Assembly (NCBI GenBank): GCA_010015655.1
Contig: ML976656.1
Span: forward strand, 1,111,385 to 1,175,384
Direction of reading: 5' to 3'
Origin: Bimuria novae-zelandiae CBS 107.79
Lineage: Eukaryota > Ascomycota > Dothideomycetes > Pleosporales > Didymosphaeriaceae
Length of the DNA: 64,000 bases
Made by a program: the position numbers and the translations under genes. Below the pieces are notes generated by a model. The model searched no databases. It was not told the origin of the DNA and worked only from the letters and a program-made list of their open reading frames with translations. This document shows, one piece after another, positions 8,319-20,842 of the stretch (positions are counted from its first letter, which is position 1; the number at the start of each line of letters is the position of its first letter).

Positions 8319-11300
8319 CACCCCCCAGCTGGCGTGGACGCCCAGGTAGGGAGTCAATGACAGCTGATCAGTATCAGTGTATATAGATACCATCAAGATT
8401 GTTGCCATCAGTTTGACGCAGGCCCTTCAGACGCTTAGTAATATTAATAAGGCTAATTTGGCAGACGAAGTCTACAAACTTCTATTTAGGTAGAATCTTT
8501 ATAAGTCTATTGGCAGGCATATGGTCGGTGGGGACCTATTTAACGTTAATACAAGAGGCTTCGACTTCCTGTCAAATCCAGAGCTAGTAGATGTCAACAT
8601 GTTTAACCTTTGTATAAAGCTTATCTTACTATTTAGTAATAATACCAACGGTCTGCTAATTGTCACACCAGATAGTAAGTATATAGTCGAAAGTAAGGTT
8701 AATACTAGAGAAGAATTGTATCCATTCTTCTATCTGCGAGCTAGCAAGTAATAGAGCTAGTAATTTAGATTTTATAGTTAATTTTGTAACTGTGCGTTGT
8801 ACTGTTAACTTCTAGTTAATTATTAGTCCTCTAAACTTAAAAGCATAGCCTTAAGAGCTTTAGCGAGTCTTAGGCTCGTCAGCGTATAAGGCGTTAGAGG
8901 ATCTAAAGAAGAGAGGATCGCGATATGTTGAATTATTAGATAGATACTCAGCCATGTCCTGCGCGCTAGCAGAGGCTTTAAGTGTAAGAGCCTTCGTGCT
9001 GAGTAGGTAGCGCCAGGTCTTCCGGATTTTCGAGATGTGTGACTGTCCTGGGTTGGTAAGGTAATAAGCAAAGACAACGTGCGTTCGGGCGACGTTAGGT
9101 CTACCCTAGACAGCGATATATGCGAGAGAGCCAACTAGTTACTAATAAAGCTTTGTTCGCGATAAATTAGGTTCCTTAGTAGACTGTAGTAGCTAGTTCT
9201 TCGCTAGTAGAATGTCTAAAGCCTTGCCTATAGCTTTAATACTAAATTAAGCGCATATCTTGTTAATAAACGCGTCCTAGACTAGCCACGTCTTATGCAG
9301 GGCTCGATCGCGTATAATACGGATTCTAAGAAACTAGGTAAGGTCTCCTATAGCTTTAATGTTATATAGGTCTACTAGATCCTTCTTAAAAGACCTGTGG
9401 TGATAGGCATTAGACTAATAATATGCTATAATAATGTTATTAACATAGACGAATAGGATAAGCCAGCGGCTCGTATATAAGTAAGGAAAGCCTTTAACTA
9501 GCTTTAGACCTAGCTTAACAAGTTGTCGACGTAGTTTGTTATACCATAGGATTGGTAACTCCTTCAGGCCGTACAGGGCGCGGAGTACCAGCATAATCTC
9601 GCCTACAGTATGGCGGAACGCCTTAGGTGTTTTAGCGTATAGTTTTCGATCGATCTTAGTGTTTAGGAAGGCAGTAGGGACATCGTACTGCTTTAGCTCT
9701 AGACTAAAGTAATTAGCGATTGTAATAAGAGCGCGAAAGTTACGAATTGCGAGTATAGTAGCGTATATATTATTAAGTAGAGCTTAAAGATCTCCTTAAA
9801 CAACGAGTTAAGCTTTAAACCGTAAGAGGTATCCTTCTTTGTCGATCTTGTATGCGAATATCCACATTAATAGTAGCACCTTAGCGTCTGCAAAGGCCTT
9901 TATTTTTATAGTCTTTTTAAAGACTCCTTTAGCGCGTAGAGCTTACCACTTAACCTCTATAGCGCGTCAAAATTAATTGCTAAATGTATATATTTTAAGC
10001 TACTTTATTGCCTTCGGCAGAGGTGGCAGCTACGATTAATAGATTCTTAGTATCTTATCTATAGTAGGTATAGAGCGAATCTTGGTTAAAAATATATAGA
10101 GATAGTTAATAAGAGGTGTAGCTCCTAGCGCTATTACGTATGTGTAAATTATAAAGTTATTTAGATCTTTCTGCTTTCGATTACGTTTGCCAGTGATAAT
10201 TAAGCTCGTGTTAGTTAGGTCTAGGTTAACGTCTCGTGGAGCTCTCTTGCCGCGTTAGCGATAGCCCTTAGGTATTTTATTACTCTTAAGAGTGTGATTG
10301 CTTATGGTAGTAGACATTATAGGTCTTAGAGTAGGCAGCTATTGCTGTTGCTATATTAATTTAAATACGTCGTCTATCTATTTACCCCCTACCTGGGAGC
10401 CTGCAGCTCTCGAAGCTGAGGTTATAGGTGTCTCTGCTAGGTGGCGACGTTAACGAGTAGTTAACAGATCTTCGATACTAATATTATTATGTTAATGTTC
10501 TTCTAGATATTTAAGTAGTTTAATTACCTCTTTAAGCACTAATCCTGACGCATACCTATCTATCCTATTAAAGAAGAGTGTAGACTTAAATACGACGTCG
10601 CGGGTAACAATAATAGTGTCTTTTATAGGTAGCTAGATACGGAAGATATTAGTACCTTAGTAGCTAATAAGGTGGCTAATTAGAGTGCGTAATTTAAGCT
10701 TGTTAGCAGCTCTTAGATCGCGATTATAGACGTAGGCGCGACAGCTAATAGGCCTTATATAAGTAATAAGTAGTTTTTATTCCTATACTACCTCGTACGG
10801 TGTCTTCCATCCTAGTGCTTTAGTAGGCGTGCGATTGAGTATATATGCGGCGGTGCGATACAGCTCATGTAATAGACTCTTTAGCAAATTGGCGTGTATG
10901 CGCATAGCGCGAGCTTACTAAGTAAGTACTCCGCCAGCGCGTTCGATTAGTCCATTTGGCTCCTTTGTTCCAGCTAGTGCTGGCTTATACAGCATACCTA
11001 GCTCTTCTATTATATTAATAAGATCGTTTCCAAATCCTTTCTTGTTATTATATTAAATGGCGACTACGTCAGCGTTATACACACGCTAGATTTTACAGAT
11101 TAAGAATATAAACTAATATATAAGTGTTAACTTATCCTTACGTCGTGATGTGGTAATCTTATACTACTTTAAGTATTTGTCTATAGAGTGCAAGGCGTAC
11201 TTGCTACCATTAATACACTCTTCTCCTACAGGGATAATATAGATTAGGTCTATCGCGATTTAATAGAACGGTTTTTATGCACGGCTCTTAGCCAGGCGTC

Positions 11301-13405
11301 TTAAGATAATATAAGTTATTTAAGTCTTAATACATATCTAATATCGATAGTCCATGTGTTCTCTAGTTAATTAAACACCTTTAACGTTTAATTTAAGATA
11401 GTTAACTGCTTTCTAGCCTAGATAGGCCTAGATATAATAAGCAGCACGCTAATTAATAATATTAGTAGGCTTTAGCGCGTACGACGGGCGGTATAATGCC
11501 CTAAACGTACTTAATAGTAAGCGTAGAAGCAATAGCGGCGGTTAATGTGATGGTTTAGCATCTATTAGCTAGTGGCCTCTATTGTACTCGAGTTGGGCGA
11601 TAACGTTTGATGGTTAATACATGTACAGGACATCGCGGCCAGAGTTAAAGTGGATAGACTCTGTACGATAGCGAGTAAGTCCTAATAAACTTATAAGAAA
11701 GCCTTTAACATATACGACATGCGTTAACTCTAGCGTTTATATCTTATATAGTGTTTAAGCGATAAGTTCTATCGTACCCTAAGCTATAATTAAGATTTAG
11801 CTATTGCCAGCGTAAACATAGCAACGTTACGGATTGTTGTTTATCCTCTTCTAGCCATGCCATAACTCTGTATTAATAACGTGGGTGTTTGACCCTGGAT
11901 TAACAATCTATTAGTTAAGGAGCTTAGCCTTATTAGCGTCGTCTCTAACTATTACTATAAGCTCTCTGTTAGGCTCAGCGTTGTTATCTAATGTAATTAT
12001 TTTTAAATTATTGTTCGATTGTTCTTCGAGAGATTCAAGAGATTTGGGATCGAGAGAATCGGGCTTAAGAGAATCGACTTAATTAAGGCTTATGTATAAT
12101 AGGCTAGCAATTACCACAAACGTGTTACTATTCTTAGTAGGAGGATTGCTATTATTAACTTGTAGTAATCCTATGTTTTAAGGTTATTAGGCTATTTACT
12201 TCTTAAGAGTAGTCTTAATGCGTGTATTAATCTTAGAGTTCTTTTACGCTTCCTTAATTTTGCGTATAGCCTTAGCTATAGGCTAATAGTCCTTTAGACG
12301 TTATAGGTTGCGTGGGTTAAGAATAAAGTAGTTAGTATACTAATACTTCTTTTTATAGATATAGTTTCTAGGTGGCTTGTCTTAGTCACGGCTGCCACCG
12401 CGATTGCCCTTTATAGTCTGTAAATTAACTTGCTTTGCGACTCTAAGCTCGGCAGTGGTTACCGCTAGGCCTATTAAGTGTAGCTTGGTGCGGCGTAGAT
12501 ATGTAGTTATCTTGGCGACGTATGTCTCTAGAGATAAGATCTTAGTAGTGGTGCCTCGCGCTTTATGCTTAAAGATCTCGCGCAGGCAGAAAGTAGCGTA
12601 TTTCTAATTAATTACTTTATAGGTAATAAGGAAGTCCTCCTATAGTTAATTACTATTAGTCTTAGGCAAGCTAACAGCCTTGTCCTAAGCTATAATATAT
12701 ACCTAGTCTAATAGCTATTACTTAATCTTCTTTATAGCTTGTAGCGTAGTCTTAAGAGCGTTATACTTATTAGTAAGCTTACGGCGACGTGTCGCGTCTA
12801 TAGGATAAAAGAACTTCTTAAGTGTAACTAGTTAGTCGTACGGGGTATTGTAATCTTTAATTAGGTGTATGTGACGTGTAGTAATTATCTTACTAATATT
12901 TATATTTAGGTTGGCTAGTGCCTTTGCTTAAGTGTAATACTCGGTACGGCGGCGTTCCTATTAATTATATTTCTATTAATAGGAATCTTAATTGTTAGCG
13001 GATAAGTAAGAGAGCCTAGTAGCTTTAAGCTCGTAATTAGTAAGTTAAGGCTTAAGAGGCTTTTATAGCTTAGGGAGATTCTCCTTTACTACGTTAGGGT
13101 TAATGTACTGCTAGAGACCGTGGCGATTAGTAATGTCTTAGCGAATAAATAACTAGGTAAACTAGTTATCTAGTGTATTTAGTATAATAGTGACACGCGT
13201 TACTGCGGGGTCGGACTTAGTAGCTATTATAAAGGCTATAGTTAACTATATTAATAGATCTAGGCAGAGATCCTAGTATGTGCGTTATAAGAACGCGGTA
13301 ACAGGTGCGTTGTAAAGAACGCGGTATAGCAACGTGTAACTTGTGTGTTGAGTGACGTTATAGTAGCAGGTGAGAACAATCTAAGGTGCAAGCCAGGCTC
13401 ATAAC
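8319..13405 (-). pseudogene. Interior of copia element C (gag-protease-integrase-RT-RNase H), RIP-degraded
   Basis: The order can be followed by alignment with A: RNase H about 8520-9150, RT about 9200-10700, integrase about 10750-11640, protease near 11650-11900, gag about 12000-13240. The RT active box reads YVNN at 9436-9447 instead of YVDD, by G-to-A change. No open frame longer than about 110 codons survives. The region holds no other gene. Confidence 0.88.
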
Positions 13406-13610
13406 TATCGCAGTAAGTAGAGCTGGACAGTACGCAGGAAAATTAAAGGATTAAACTAAGGTTATACTATCTAGGAACTACAGAAGGTATAGGTACACAG
13501 GCATAAATAACGCTAGTCCTAGATAGGTGTTATGCTATTAGAAAGGTAAGCTGTAGTTAAGTAAGGGTAGCTATAACTATCGCACAGAGAAAGAGCTATA
13601 AACCGTGACA
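13406..13610 (-). repeat. Middle LTR shared by C and D
   Basis: 205 bp, TATCGCAG...CCGTGACA. It is more strongly RIP-mutated than the two outer LTRs (GCATAAATAACG where the outer LTRs have GCACAAACAACG). A primer-site remnant (AGGCTCATAAC) for C lies immediately to its left. No target duplication flanks it. Confidence 0.92.
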
Positions 13611-16600
13611 CACCCCCTAGCTAGCGTGGACGCCTAGGTAGGGAGTTAATAATAGCTGATTAGTATTAGTATATATAGATACTATTAAGATTATTGCTAT
13701 TAGTTTAACGCAGGCCCTTCAGACGCTTAGTAATATTAATAAGGCTAATTTGGCGGATAAAGTCTATAAACTTTTGTTTAGGTAGAATCTTTGTAAGTCT
13801 ATTAGTAGGCATATGGTCGGTGGGGACCTATTTAACGTTAATACAAGAGGCTTTAACTTCCTATTAAATCCAGAGCTGGTGGATGTCGACATGTTTAACC
13901 TTTATATAAAGCTTGTCTTACTATTTAGTAATAATACCGACGGTCTGCTAATTATCACACCAGATAGTAAGTGTATAGTTAAGAGTAAGGTTAATACTAG
14001 AGAAGAATCGTATCTATTCTTCTATCTGCGAGCTAGCAAGTGATAGAGCTAGTAATTTAGATTCTATAGTTAATTTTGTAACTATGCGTTGTACTATTAA
14101 CTTCTAGTTAATTATTAGTCCTCTAAACTTAAAAGTATAGCTTTAAGAGCTTTAGCAAGTCTTAGACTCGTCAGCGTATGAGGCGTTAGAGGATCCAAAG
14201 AAGAGAGGATCGCGATATATTAGATCGTTAGATAGATACTCAGCCATGTCCTGCGCGCTAGTAGAGGCTTCAAGTGCAAGAGCCTTCGTGCTGAGTAGGT
14301 AGCGCCAGGTCTTTCGGATTTTCGAGATGTGTGACTATCCTGGGTTGGTAAGGTGACAAGCAAAGACGACGTGCGTTCGGGCGACGTTAGGTCTACCCCA
14401 GACAGCGATATATGCGAGAGAGCTAACTAGTTACTAATAGAGCTTTATTCGCGATAAATTAGGTTCCTTAGTAGACTATAGCAGCTAGTTCTCCGCTAGT
14501 AGAATGTCTAGAGCCTTACCTATAGCTTTAATACTAAATTAAGCGTATACCTTATCGATAAACGCGTCCTAGACTAGCCATGTCTTATGCAAGGCTTAAT
14601 TGCGTATAATATAGATTCTAAGAAACTAGGTAAGGTCTCCTATAGCTTTAATATTATATAGGTCCACCAGATCCTTCTTAAAAGACCTGTGGTGATAGGC
14701 ATTAGACTAATAATATGCTATAACAATGTTGTTAACATAGATAAATAGGATAAGCTAGCGGCTCGTGTATAAGCAAGGAAAGCCTTTAACTAGCTTTAGA
14801 CCTAGCTTAACAAGTTGTCGACGTAGTTTGTTATACTATAGGATTGGTGACTCCTTCAGGCCGTACAGGGCGCGGAGTACCAGCATGATCTCGCCTGCAG
14901 TATGGCGGAACGCCTTAGGTGTTTCAGCGTACAGTTTTCGATCGATCTCAGCGTTCAGGAAGGCAGTAGGGACATCGTACTACTTTAGCTCTAGACCAAA
15001 GTAATTAGCGATTGTAATAAGAGCGCGAAAGTTATAAATTACAAGTATAGCAGCGTATATATTATTAAGTAGAGCTTAAAGATCTCCTTAAACAACGAGT
15101 TAAGCTTTAAACCATAAGAGGTATCCTTCTTTATTAATCTTGTATGCAAATATCTACATCAACAGTAGCACCTTAGCGTCTATAGAGGCCTTTATTTTTA
15201 TAGTCTTCCTAAAGACTCCTTTAGCGCGTAAAGCTTGCCACTTAACCTCTATAGCGCGTTAAAATTAATTACTAAATATATATATTTTAAGCTACTTTAT
15301 TGCCTTTAGCAGAGGTAGTAGCTGCGATTAATAGATTCTTAGTATCTTATCTATAGTAGGTATAGAGCGAATCTCAGTCAAAAATGCATAGAGATAGTTA
15401 ACAAGAGGTATAGCTCCTAGCGCTATTACGTATGTATAAATTATAAAGTTATTTAGATCTTTCTACTTTCGATTACGTTTACTAGTAATAATTAAGCTCG
15501 TGTTAGTTAGGTCTAGGTTAACGTCTCGTGGAGCTCTCTCGCCGCGTTAGCGATAGCCCTTAGGTACTTTATCACTCTCAGGAGTGTGATTACTTGTGGC
15601 AATAGACATTATAGGTCTTAGAGTAGGCAGCTATTACTATTACTGTGTTAATTTAAATGCATCGTCTATCTATTTACCCCCTACCTAGGAGCCTGCAGCT
15701 CTTGAAGCTAAGGTCGTAGGTGTCTTTACTAGGTAGCGACGTTAACGAGTAGTTAATAAATCTTTAATACTAATATTATTATGTTAATATTCTTCTAGAT
15801 ATTCGAGTAGTTCGATTACCTTTTTAAGCACTAATCCTGACGCATACCTATCTATCCTATTAAAGAAGAGTGTAGACTTAAATACGACGTCGCGGGTAAT
15901 AATAATAGTGTCTTTTATAGGCAGCTAGATGCGGAAGATATTAGTGTCTTAGTAGCTAATAAGGTGGCTAATTAGAGTGCGTAATTTAAGCTTGTTAGTA
16001 GCTCTTAGATCGCGATTATAGACGTAGGCGCGACAGCTAATAGGCCTTATATAAGCGACAAGTGGTTTTCGTTCCTATACTACCTTGTACGGTGTCTTCT
16101 ATCCTAGTGCTTCAGTAGGCGTGCGATTGAGTATATATACGGCGGTGCGATACAGCTCATGTGATAGACTCTTTGGTAGATTAGCGTGTATGCGCATAGC
16201 GCGAGCTTACTAAGTGAGTACTCCGCTAGCGCGTTCGATTAGTCCATTTAGCTCCTTTATTCTAGCTAGTGCTGGCTTATACAGCATACCTAGCTCTTCT
16301 ATTATATTAATAAGATTGTTTCTAAATCCTTTCTCGTTGTTATATTAAATGGCGACTACGTCAGCGTTGTATACACGCTGGATTTTACAGATTAAGGATA
16401 TAAACTAACGTATAAGTGTTAATTTATCCTTACGTCGTGATGTGGTGATCTTATGCTACTTTAAGTATTTATCTATAGAGTGCAGGGCGTACTTGCTACT
16501 ATTAATATACTCCTCTCCTATAGGGATAATGTAGATTAGGTCTATCGCAATTTAATAGAATGGTTTTTATACGCGGCTCTTGGCCAGGCGCCTTAAGATA

Positions 16601-18697
16601 ATATAAGTTATTTGAGTCTTAATATATATCTAACATCGATAGTCCATGTGTTCTTTAGTTAATTAAACACCTTTAACGTTTAATTTAAGATAGTTAACTA
16701 CTTTCTGGCTTAGATAGGCCTAGATATAATAAGTAGCACGCTAATTAATAATATTAGTAGGCTTTAGCGCGTACGACGGGCGGTATAATGCCCTAAACAT
16801 ACTTAATGGTGAGCGTAGAAGCGATAGCGGCGGTCGATGTGACGGTTTAGCATCCATTAGCTAGTGGCCTCTATTGTACTCGAGTTGGGCGATAACGTTT
16901 GATGGTTGATACATGTACAGGACATCGCGGCCAGAGTTAAAGTGGATAGACTCTGTACGATAGCGAGCAAGTCCTAACAAGCTTATAAGAAAGCCTTTAA
17001 CATATATAACATGCGTTAACTCTAGCGTTTATGTCCTGTGTAGTATTTAAGCGACAAGTTCTATCGTGCCCTAAGCTGTAATTAAGATTTGGCTATTGCT
17101 AGCGTGAACATAGCGACGTTACGGATTATTATTTATCCTCTTCTAGCCATGCCATGACTCTGTATTGATAACGTGGGTGTTTGACCCTGGATTAACAATC
17201 TATTAGTTAAGGAGCTTAGCCTTATTAGCGTTGTCTCTAACTATTACTATAAGCTCTCTGTTAGGCTCAGCGTTATTGTCTAATGTGATTGTTTTTGAAT
17301 TGTTGTTCGATTGTTCTTCGAGAGATTTAAGAGATTTAGGATCGAGAGAATCGGGCTTAAGAGAATCGACTTAATCGAGGCTTATGTGTAATAGGCTAGT
17401 AATCACCACAAACGTGTTACTGTTCTTAGCAGGAGGATTATTATTATTAACTTATAGTAATTCTGTGTTCTAAGGTTATTAGGCTATTTACTTCTTAAGA
17501 GTAGTCTTAATGCGTGTATTAATTTTAGAGTCCTTTCGCGCTTCCTTAACCTTGCGTATAGCCTTAGCTATAGACTAATAGTCCTTTAGACGTTATAGGT
17601 TGCGTGGGTTAAGAATAAAGTAGTTAGTGTACTAATACTTCTTTCTATAGATATAGTTTCTAGGTGGCTTATCTTAGTTATGGTTGCCACCGCGATTGCC
17701 CTTTATAGTCTGTGAATTAACTTGCTTTGCGACTCTAAGCTCGGTAGTGGTTACCGCTAGGCCTGTTAAGTGTGGCTTAGTGCGGCGTAGATATATAGTC
17801 ATCTTGGCGATGTACGTTTCTAGAGATAAGATCTTGGTAGTGGTGCCTTGCGCTTTATGCTTAAAGATCTTGCGCAGGCAGGAAGTGGCGTATTCTTAAT
17901 TAATTACCTTGCAGGTAATAAGGAAGTCCTCCTATAATTAATTACTATTAGTCTTAGGCAAGCTAATAGTCTTGCCCTAAGCTATAATATATACCTAGTC
18001 TAATAGCTATTGCTCGATCTTCTTTATAGCTTGTAGCGTAGTCTTAAGAGCGTTATACTTATTAGTAAGCTTGCGGCGACGTGTCGCGTTTATAGGACAA
18101 AAGAACTTCTTAAGTATAACTAGTTAGTTATACGGGGTATCGTGATCTTTAATTAGGTGTATGTGACGTGTAGCAATTATCTTGCTAATATTTATATTTA
18201 GGTTAGCTAGTGCCTTTGCTTAAGTACGATACTTAGTACGGCGGCGTTCTTATTAATTATATTCCTATTAATAGGAATCTTAATTGTTAGCGGATAAGTA
18301 AGAGAGCCTAGTAGCTTTAAGCTTGTAATTAGTAAGTTAAGGCTTAAGAGGCTTCTGTAGCTTAGGGAGATTCTCCTTCGCTATATTAGGGTTAATATAC
18401 TGCTAGAGACCGTGGCGATTAGCAACGTCTTAGCGAATAAATAACTAGGTAAACCAGTTATCTAGTATGTTTAGTATAATAGTGACACGCGTTACTGCGG
18501 GGTCGGACTTAGTAGCTATTGTAGAGGCTATAGTCGACTGTATTAATAGATCTAGGTAGAGATCCTAGTATGTGCGTTATAAGAACGCGGTAACAGGTGC
18601 GTTGTAAAGAACGCGGTATAGTAACGTGCAGCTCGTGTGTTGAGTGACGTTATAGTAGCAGGTGAGAATAATTTAAGGTGCAAGCCGGGCTTATAAC
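13611..18697 (-). pseudogene. Interior of copia element D, RIP-degraded
   Basis: Near-identical in layout to C. The RT box reads YVNN at 14728-14739. The gag start lies near 18540 and the primer-site remnant CCGGGCTTATAAC at 18685-18697. All frames are closed by stops. I see nothing between the copia parts that is not explained by this element. Confidence 0.88.
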
Positions 18698-18902
18698 TAT
18701 CGCGGTAAGTAGAGCTGGACAGTACGCAGGAAAATTAAAGGATTAAACTAAGGTTGTACTATTTAAGAACTACAGAAGGTATAGGTGCACAGGCACAAAC
18801 AACGCTAGTCCTAGATAGGTGTTATGCTATCAGAAAGGTAAGCTGCAGTCGAGTAAGGGTAGCTGCAACTATCGCACAGAGAAAGAGCTATAAACCGTGA
18901 CA
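18698..18902 (-). repeat. Right LTR of D (5' LTR)
   Basis: 205 bp, TATCGCGG...CCGTGACA, and close to the left LTR including its CpA sites. It is followed by the target duplication ACTTG. Confidence 0.92.
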
Positions 18903-19479
18903 ACTTGTCGCTCTTAAGAAGCAGTTCTGTCCGTCTATAGCTAATTAGAGTCGCGACTTGATAGTAAGATACACTAATCTGAAGACTGCTCCACGCAATC
19001 CAAAGAAACTCGACGAATGGATAGCTAACTGGGTACACATTACTTCCTAATGCCAATCAATCAACCTGCCAGAAACGACTGGATACAGGCCTCAGGAGGA
19101 TTTCTTGATTGCCTGCCAAGCTCATCACCCAAACTACGCTGCTACCTGCCTTGATCAGGTATACGAACATGAGATGAACGGTACCAATCCACCCAGCCTA
19201 CCTACCTACGTCGAAAAGATGACAAAGTACACTCGCCGCGCTGCCTCGACTGCCGAAGTGGGTACCCTATCTACCTCCGTTGCTGAGCTTGGAATTGCGA
19301 AACCTTGCATTTGTGGGCTATCACATGCTCTGCACGATTGCTACATACTTAATCCAAATCATCTAAGTCGACCAAAAGACTGGACGCTACCACCTATTAG
19401 AGTTCGCAAGGTTAAACAAGCTCGAAAGGACCTAAAGGTCGCAAAGCGCATTAATAACGCCTTAAAGAGTTCTTATTAA
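18903..19479 (+). pseudogene. Element B gag, C-terminal part with zinc knuckle
   Basis: This is the continuation of the frame cut at 8113. Readable parts include KKQFCPSIAN and, in the open stretch 19105-19479, a knuckle-like CICGLSHALHDCYILNPN (about 19306-19360) followed by a basic tail. It stops at TAA 19477-19479. RIP is much lighter here than in C/D. No pol follows: the purine tract and 3' LTR start about 100 bp later. Confidence 0.8.
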
Positions 19480-19593
19480 ACTATTTAGATAGATAATAGC
19501 CTACTACCCTACAGCCAGACGTCGCTTGTGATTAATCTTATAGATAAGGGTCAGTCATCACCAACTCGCTGACTTGGTGACAACTAGGGGGTG

Positions 19594-19783
19594 TGTCACG
19601 GTTTGGAGTCTCCCTTTCCCCACTTGCAGTGGCGCCTCACCTGTGTTGAGATGCGACTACCCATCCTACACTAGCGCTGTTTACAGCCACTCATGTATAC
19701 CTACTGTTCGTAGCTTCACCCAATACAACAACAAGTACAATTCTCAATTTCTTCCTTATGCGTATGGATCACTAGCTCTCACA
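19594..19783 (+). repeat. 3' LTR of element B
   Basis: 190 bp, TGTCACGG...CTCACA, preceded by CTAGGGGGTG and followed by the target duplication TAACG. It is the less mutated LTR of the pair. Confidence 0.93.
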
Positions 19784-19794
19784 TAACGTCTGCC

Positions 19795-20229
19795 ATGTCT
19801 GAGGCACTAATGTCTCTTCCACCAGCTCCGGACGGTATTCTACAACATCCCTAGACCGTCGATCCCGATATCTGCCGTGAATAGGTTTTTTTTGAAAAGC
19901 TGAAGAATTTATCTAGTAGGATTCGATCACTATGACGCCAATTCGGATTCCCGCATCTCGCCAATGTGTCTAGATCGACACGTTGGGGCTTGGTTAAGCA
20001 CTTGGCTGCCAGGCGGGTATACAATGTGCTTTTGCGTTCTTGGTGCAACTACAGGGCAAATTTTTGTCAGAATAGAGGTTTTGAGGCATTAAATTCCCAG
20101 GAGACTGTGTCTGGAGTTACTGGACCTGAGCGTTTCAAAACTTAGCAAGCGTACCTAGGGAACCGGACATCGCGGCTCACAATCTCTCGCACGAGACACG
20201 ACAAGGATCCTGTGCTTCACCAGGCGTAA
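19795..20229 (+). pseudogene. Unrecognised ORF with RIP-type stops next to element B
   Basis: From ATG 19795 one frame stays readable to TAA 20227-20229, broken by TAG 19852, TAG 19882, TGA 19933 and TAG 20143. Each of these would be CAG or CGA before a single C-to-T change. Readable parts are MSEALMSLPPAPDG, RQFGFPHLANVSRSTRWGL and HLAARRVYNVLLRSWCNYRA, which look like protein rather than chance sequence. Element B is inserted 6 bp upstream of the ATG (its TSD ends at 19788). I do not recognise the family; it could be a host gene or another element's ORF. Confidence 0.45.
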
Positions 20230-20842
20230 TCCAACCGTTCCGTGAGGTCGCGCGAGAACCGTAAAAGTCCATGCTTGCGGCACCAGAGGCGCCATGCTTG
20301 TAGGAGTGGCGAAAACCCAACCATGCCTCTAGGTAGATACCTGGCGCGCCAGTCTATCGTAGACTCGCACGCCAGGAGCAGTACACGACAAACTTAAATT
20401 GAATAAATGTCCAAGTGCTCTTAACTGCGTTTACGACCGATATTCCTCGCTCTAGGGACATGCAGACGGTAGAGCAACGAACTGTAGCCGAAGTATCGGA
20501 CCATTATGGATTGCCCATGTAGGCATCGGCTCGAACGGACTCGACACACCGCATGTGCATCGAGAATCCTTGAACTTTCTGGGCCAATACCGTAACGCCG
20601 TGACCCATAAATTTCCGGCCCCAGCGGGCACTTGAAACTCTTGAGCGACCGCACGTCCATTCTCTAACAAGGATCAGCACCAGGACCATATCAAAAACAT
20701 ACCAATGGCTTGGCACTCAGACACGCTATTACGAGGGATTGGGTGGCTATATCGAGCCCAACTGCTCCCTGATACCTTTCCCAGGCTTTCTCCTTGTTGC
20801 CATTCTTTCTAAAACAAGTCTAATTCTGTGCTTGTTGCAAAG
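20230..20842. other. No gene seen
   Basis: Balanced-composition sequence. Several short overlapping minus-strand frames at 20421-20716 lack motifs and exclude one another. This stretch should hold the promoter and 5' UTR of the gene at 20843. Confidence 0.5.

Larger units (their letters stand above)
8114..18902 (-). mobile_element. Tandem pair of RIP-degraded copia elements C and D sharing a middle LTR
   Basis: The order is LTR (8114-8318), interior, LTR (13406-13610), interior, LTR (18698-18902); each LTR is 205 bp. The 5-bp target duplication ACTTG flanks only the outer ends (8109-8113 and 18903-18907), so the array went in as, or became, one unit. The interiors align base for base apart from transitions. 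Both run leftwards in the copia order. Nearly every CAA, CAG or CGA codon has become a stop, so neither codes. They sit inside gag of element B. Confidence 0.92.
7258..19783 (+). mobile_element. gag-only copia-type LTR element B (LARD-like), split by C/D
   Basis: Two 190-bp LTRs (7258-7447 and 19594-19783) are flanked by a perfect 5-bp target duplication TAACG (7253-7257 and 19784-19788). The 5' LTR is followed by a GTTATGAGCCCGG primer-binding site and the 3' LTR is preceded by a purine tract (CTAGGGGGTG). Without the C/D insertion (8114-18902 plus one ACTTG) the internal part is about 1.35 kb and encodes only a gag-like protein; no protease, integrase or RT is present. It must therefore have moved with enzymes from another copia element, A or a relative being candidates. 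Confidence 0.88.

Noticed and set aside
20421..20716. Three overlapping minus-strand frames of about 70-80 codons
   Set aside because: Different frames of the same bases, no motif, no splice support.
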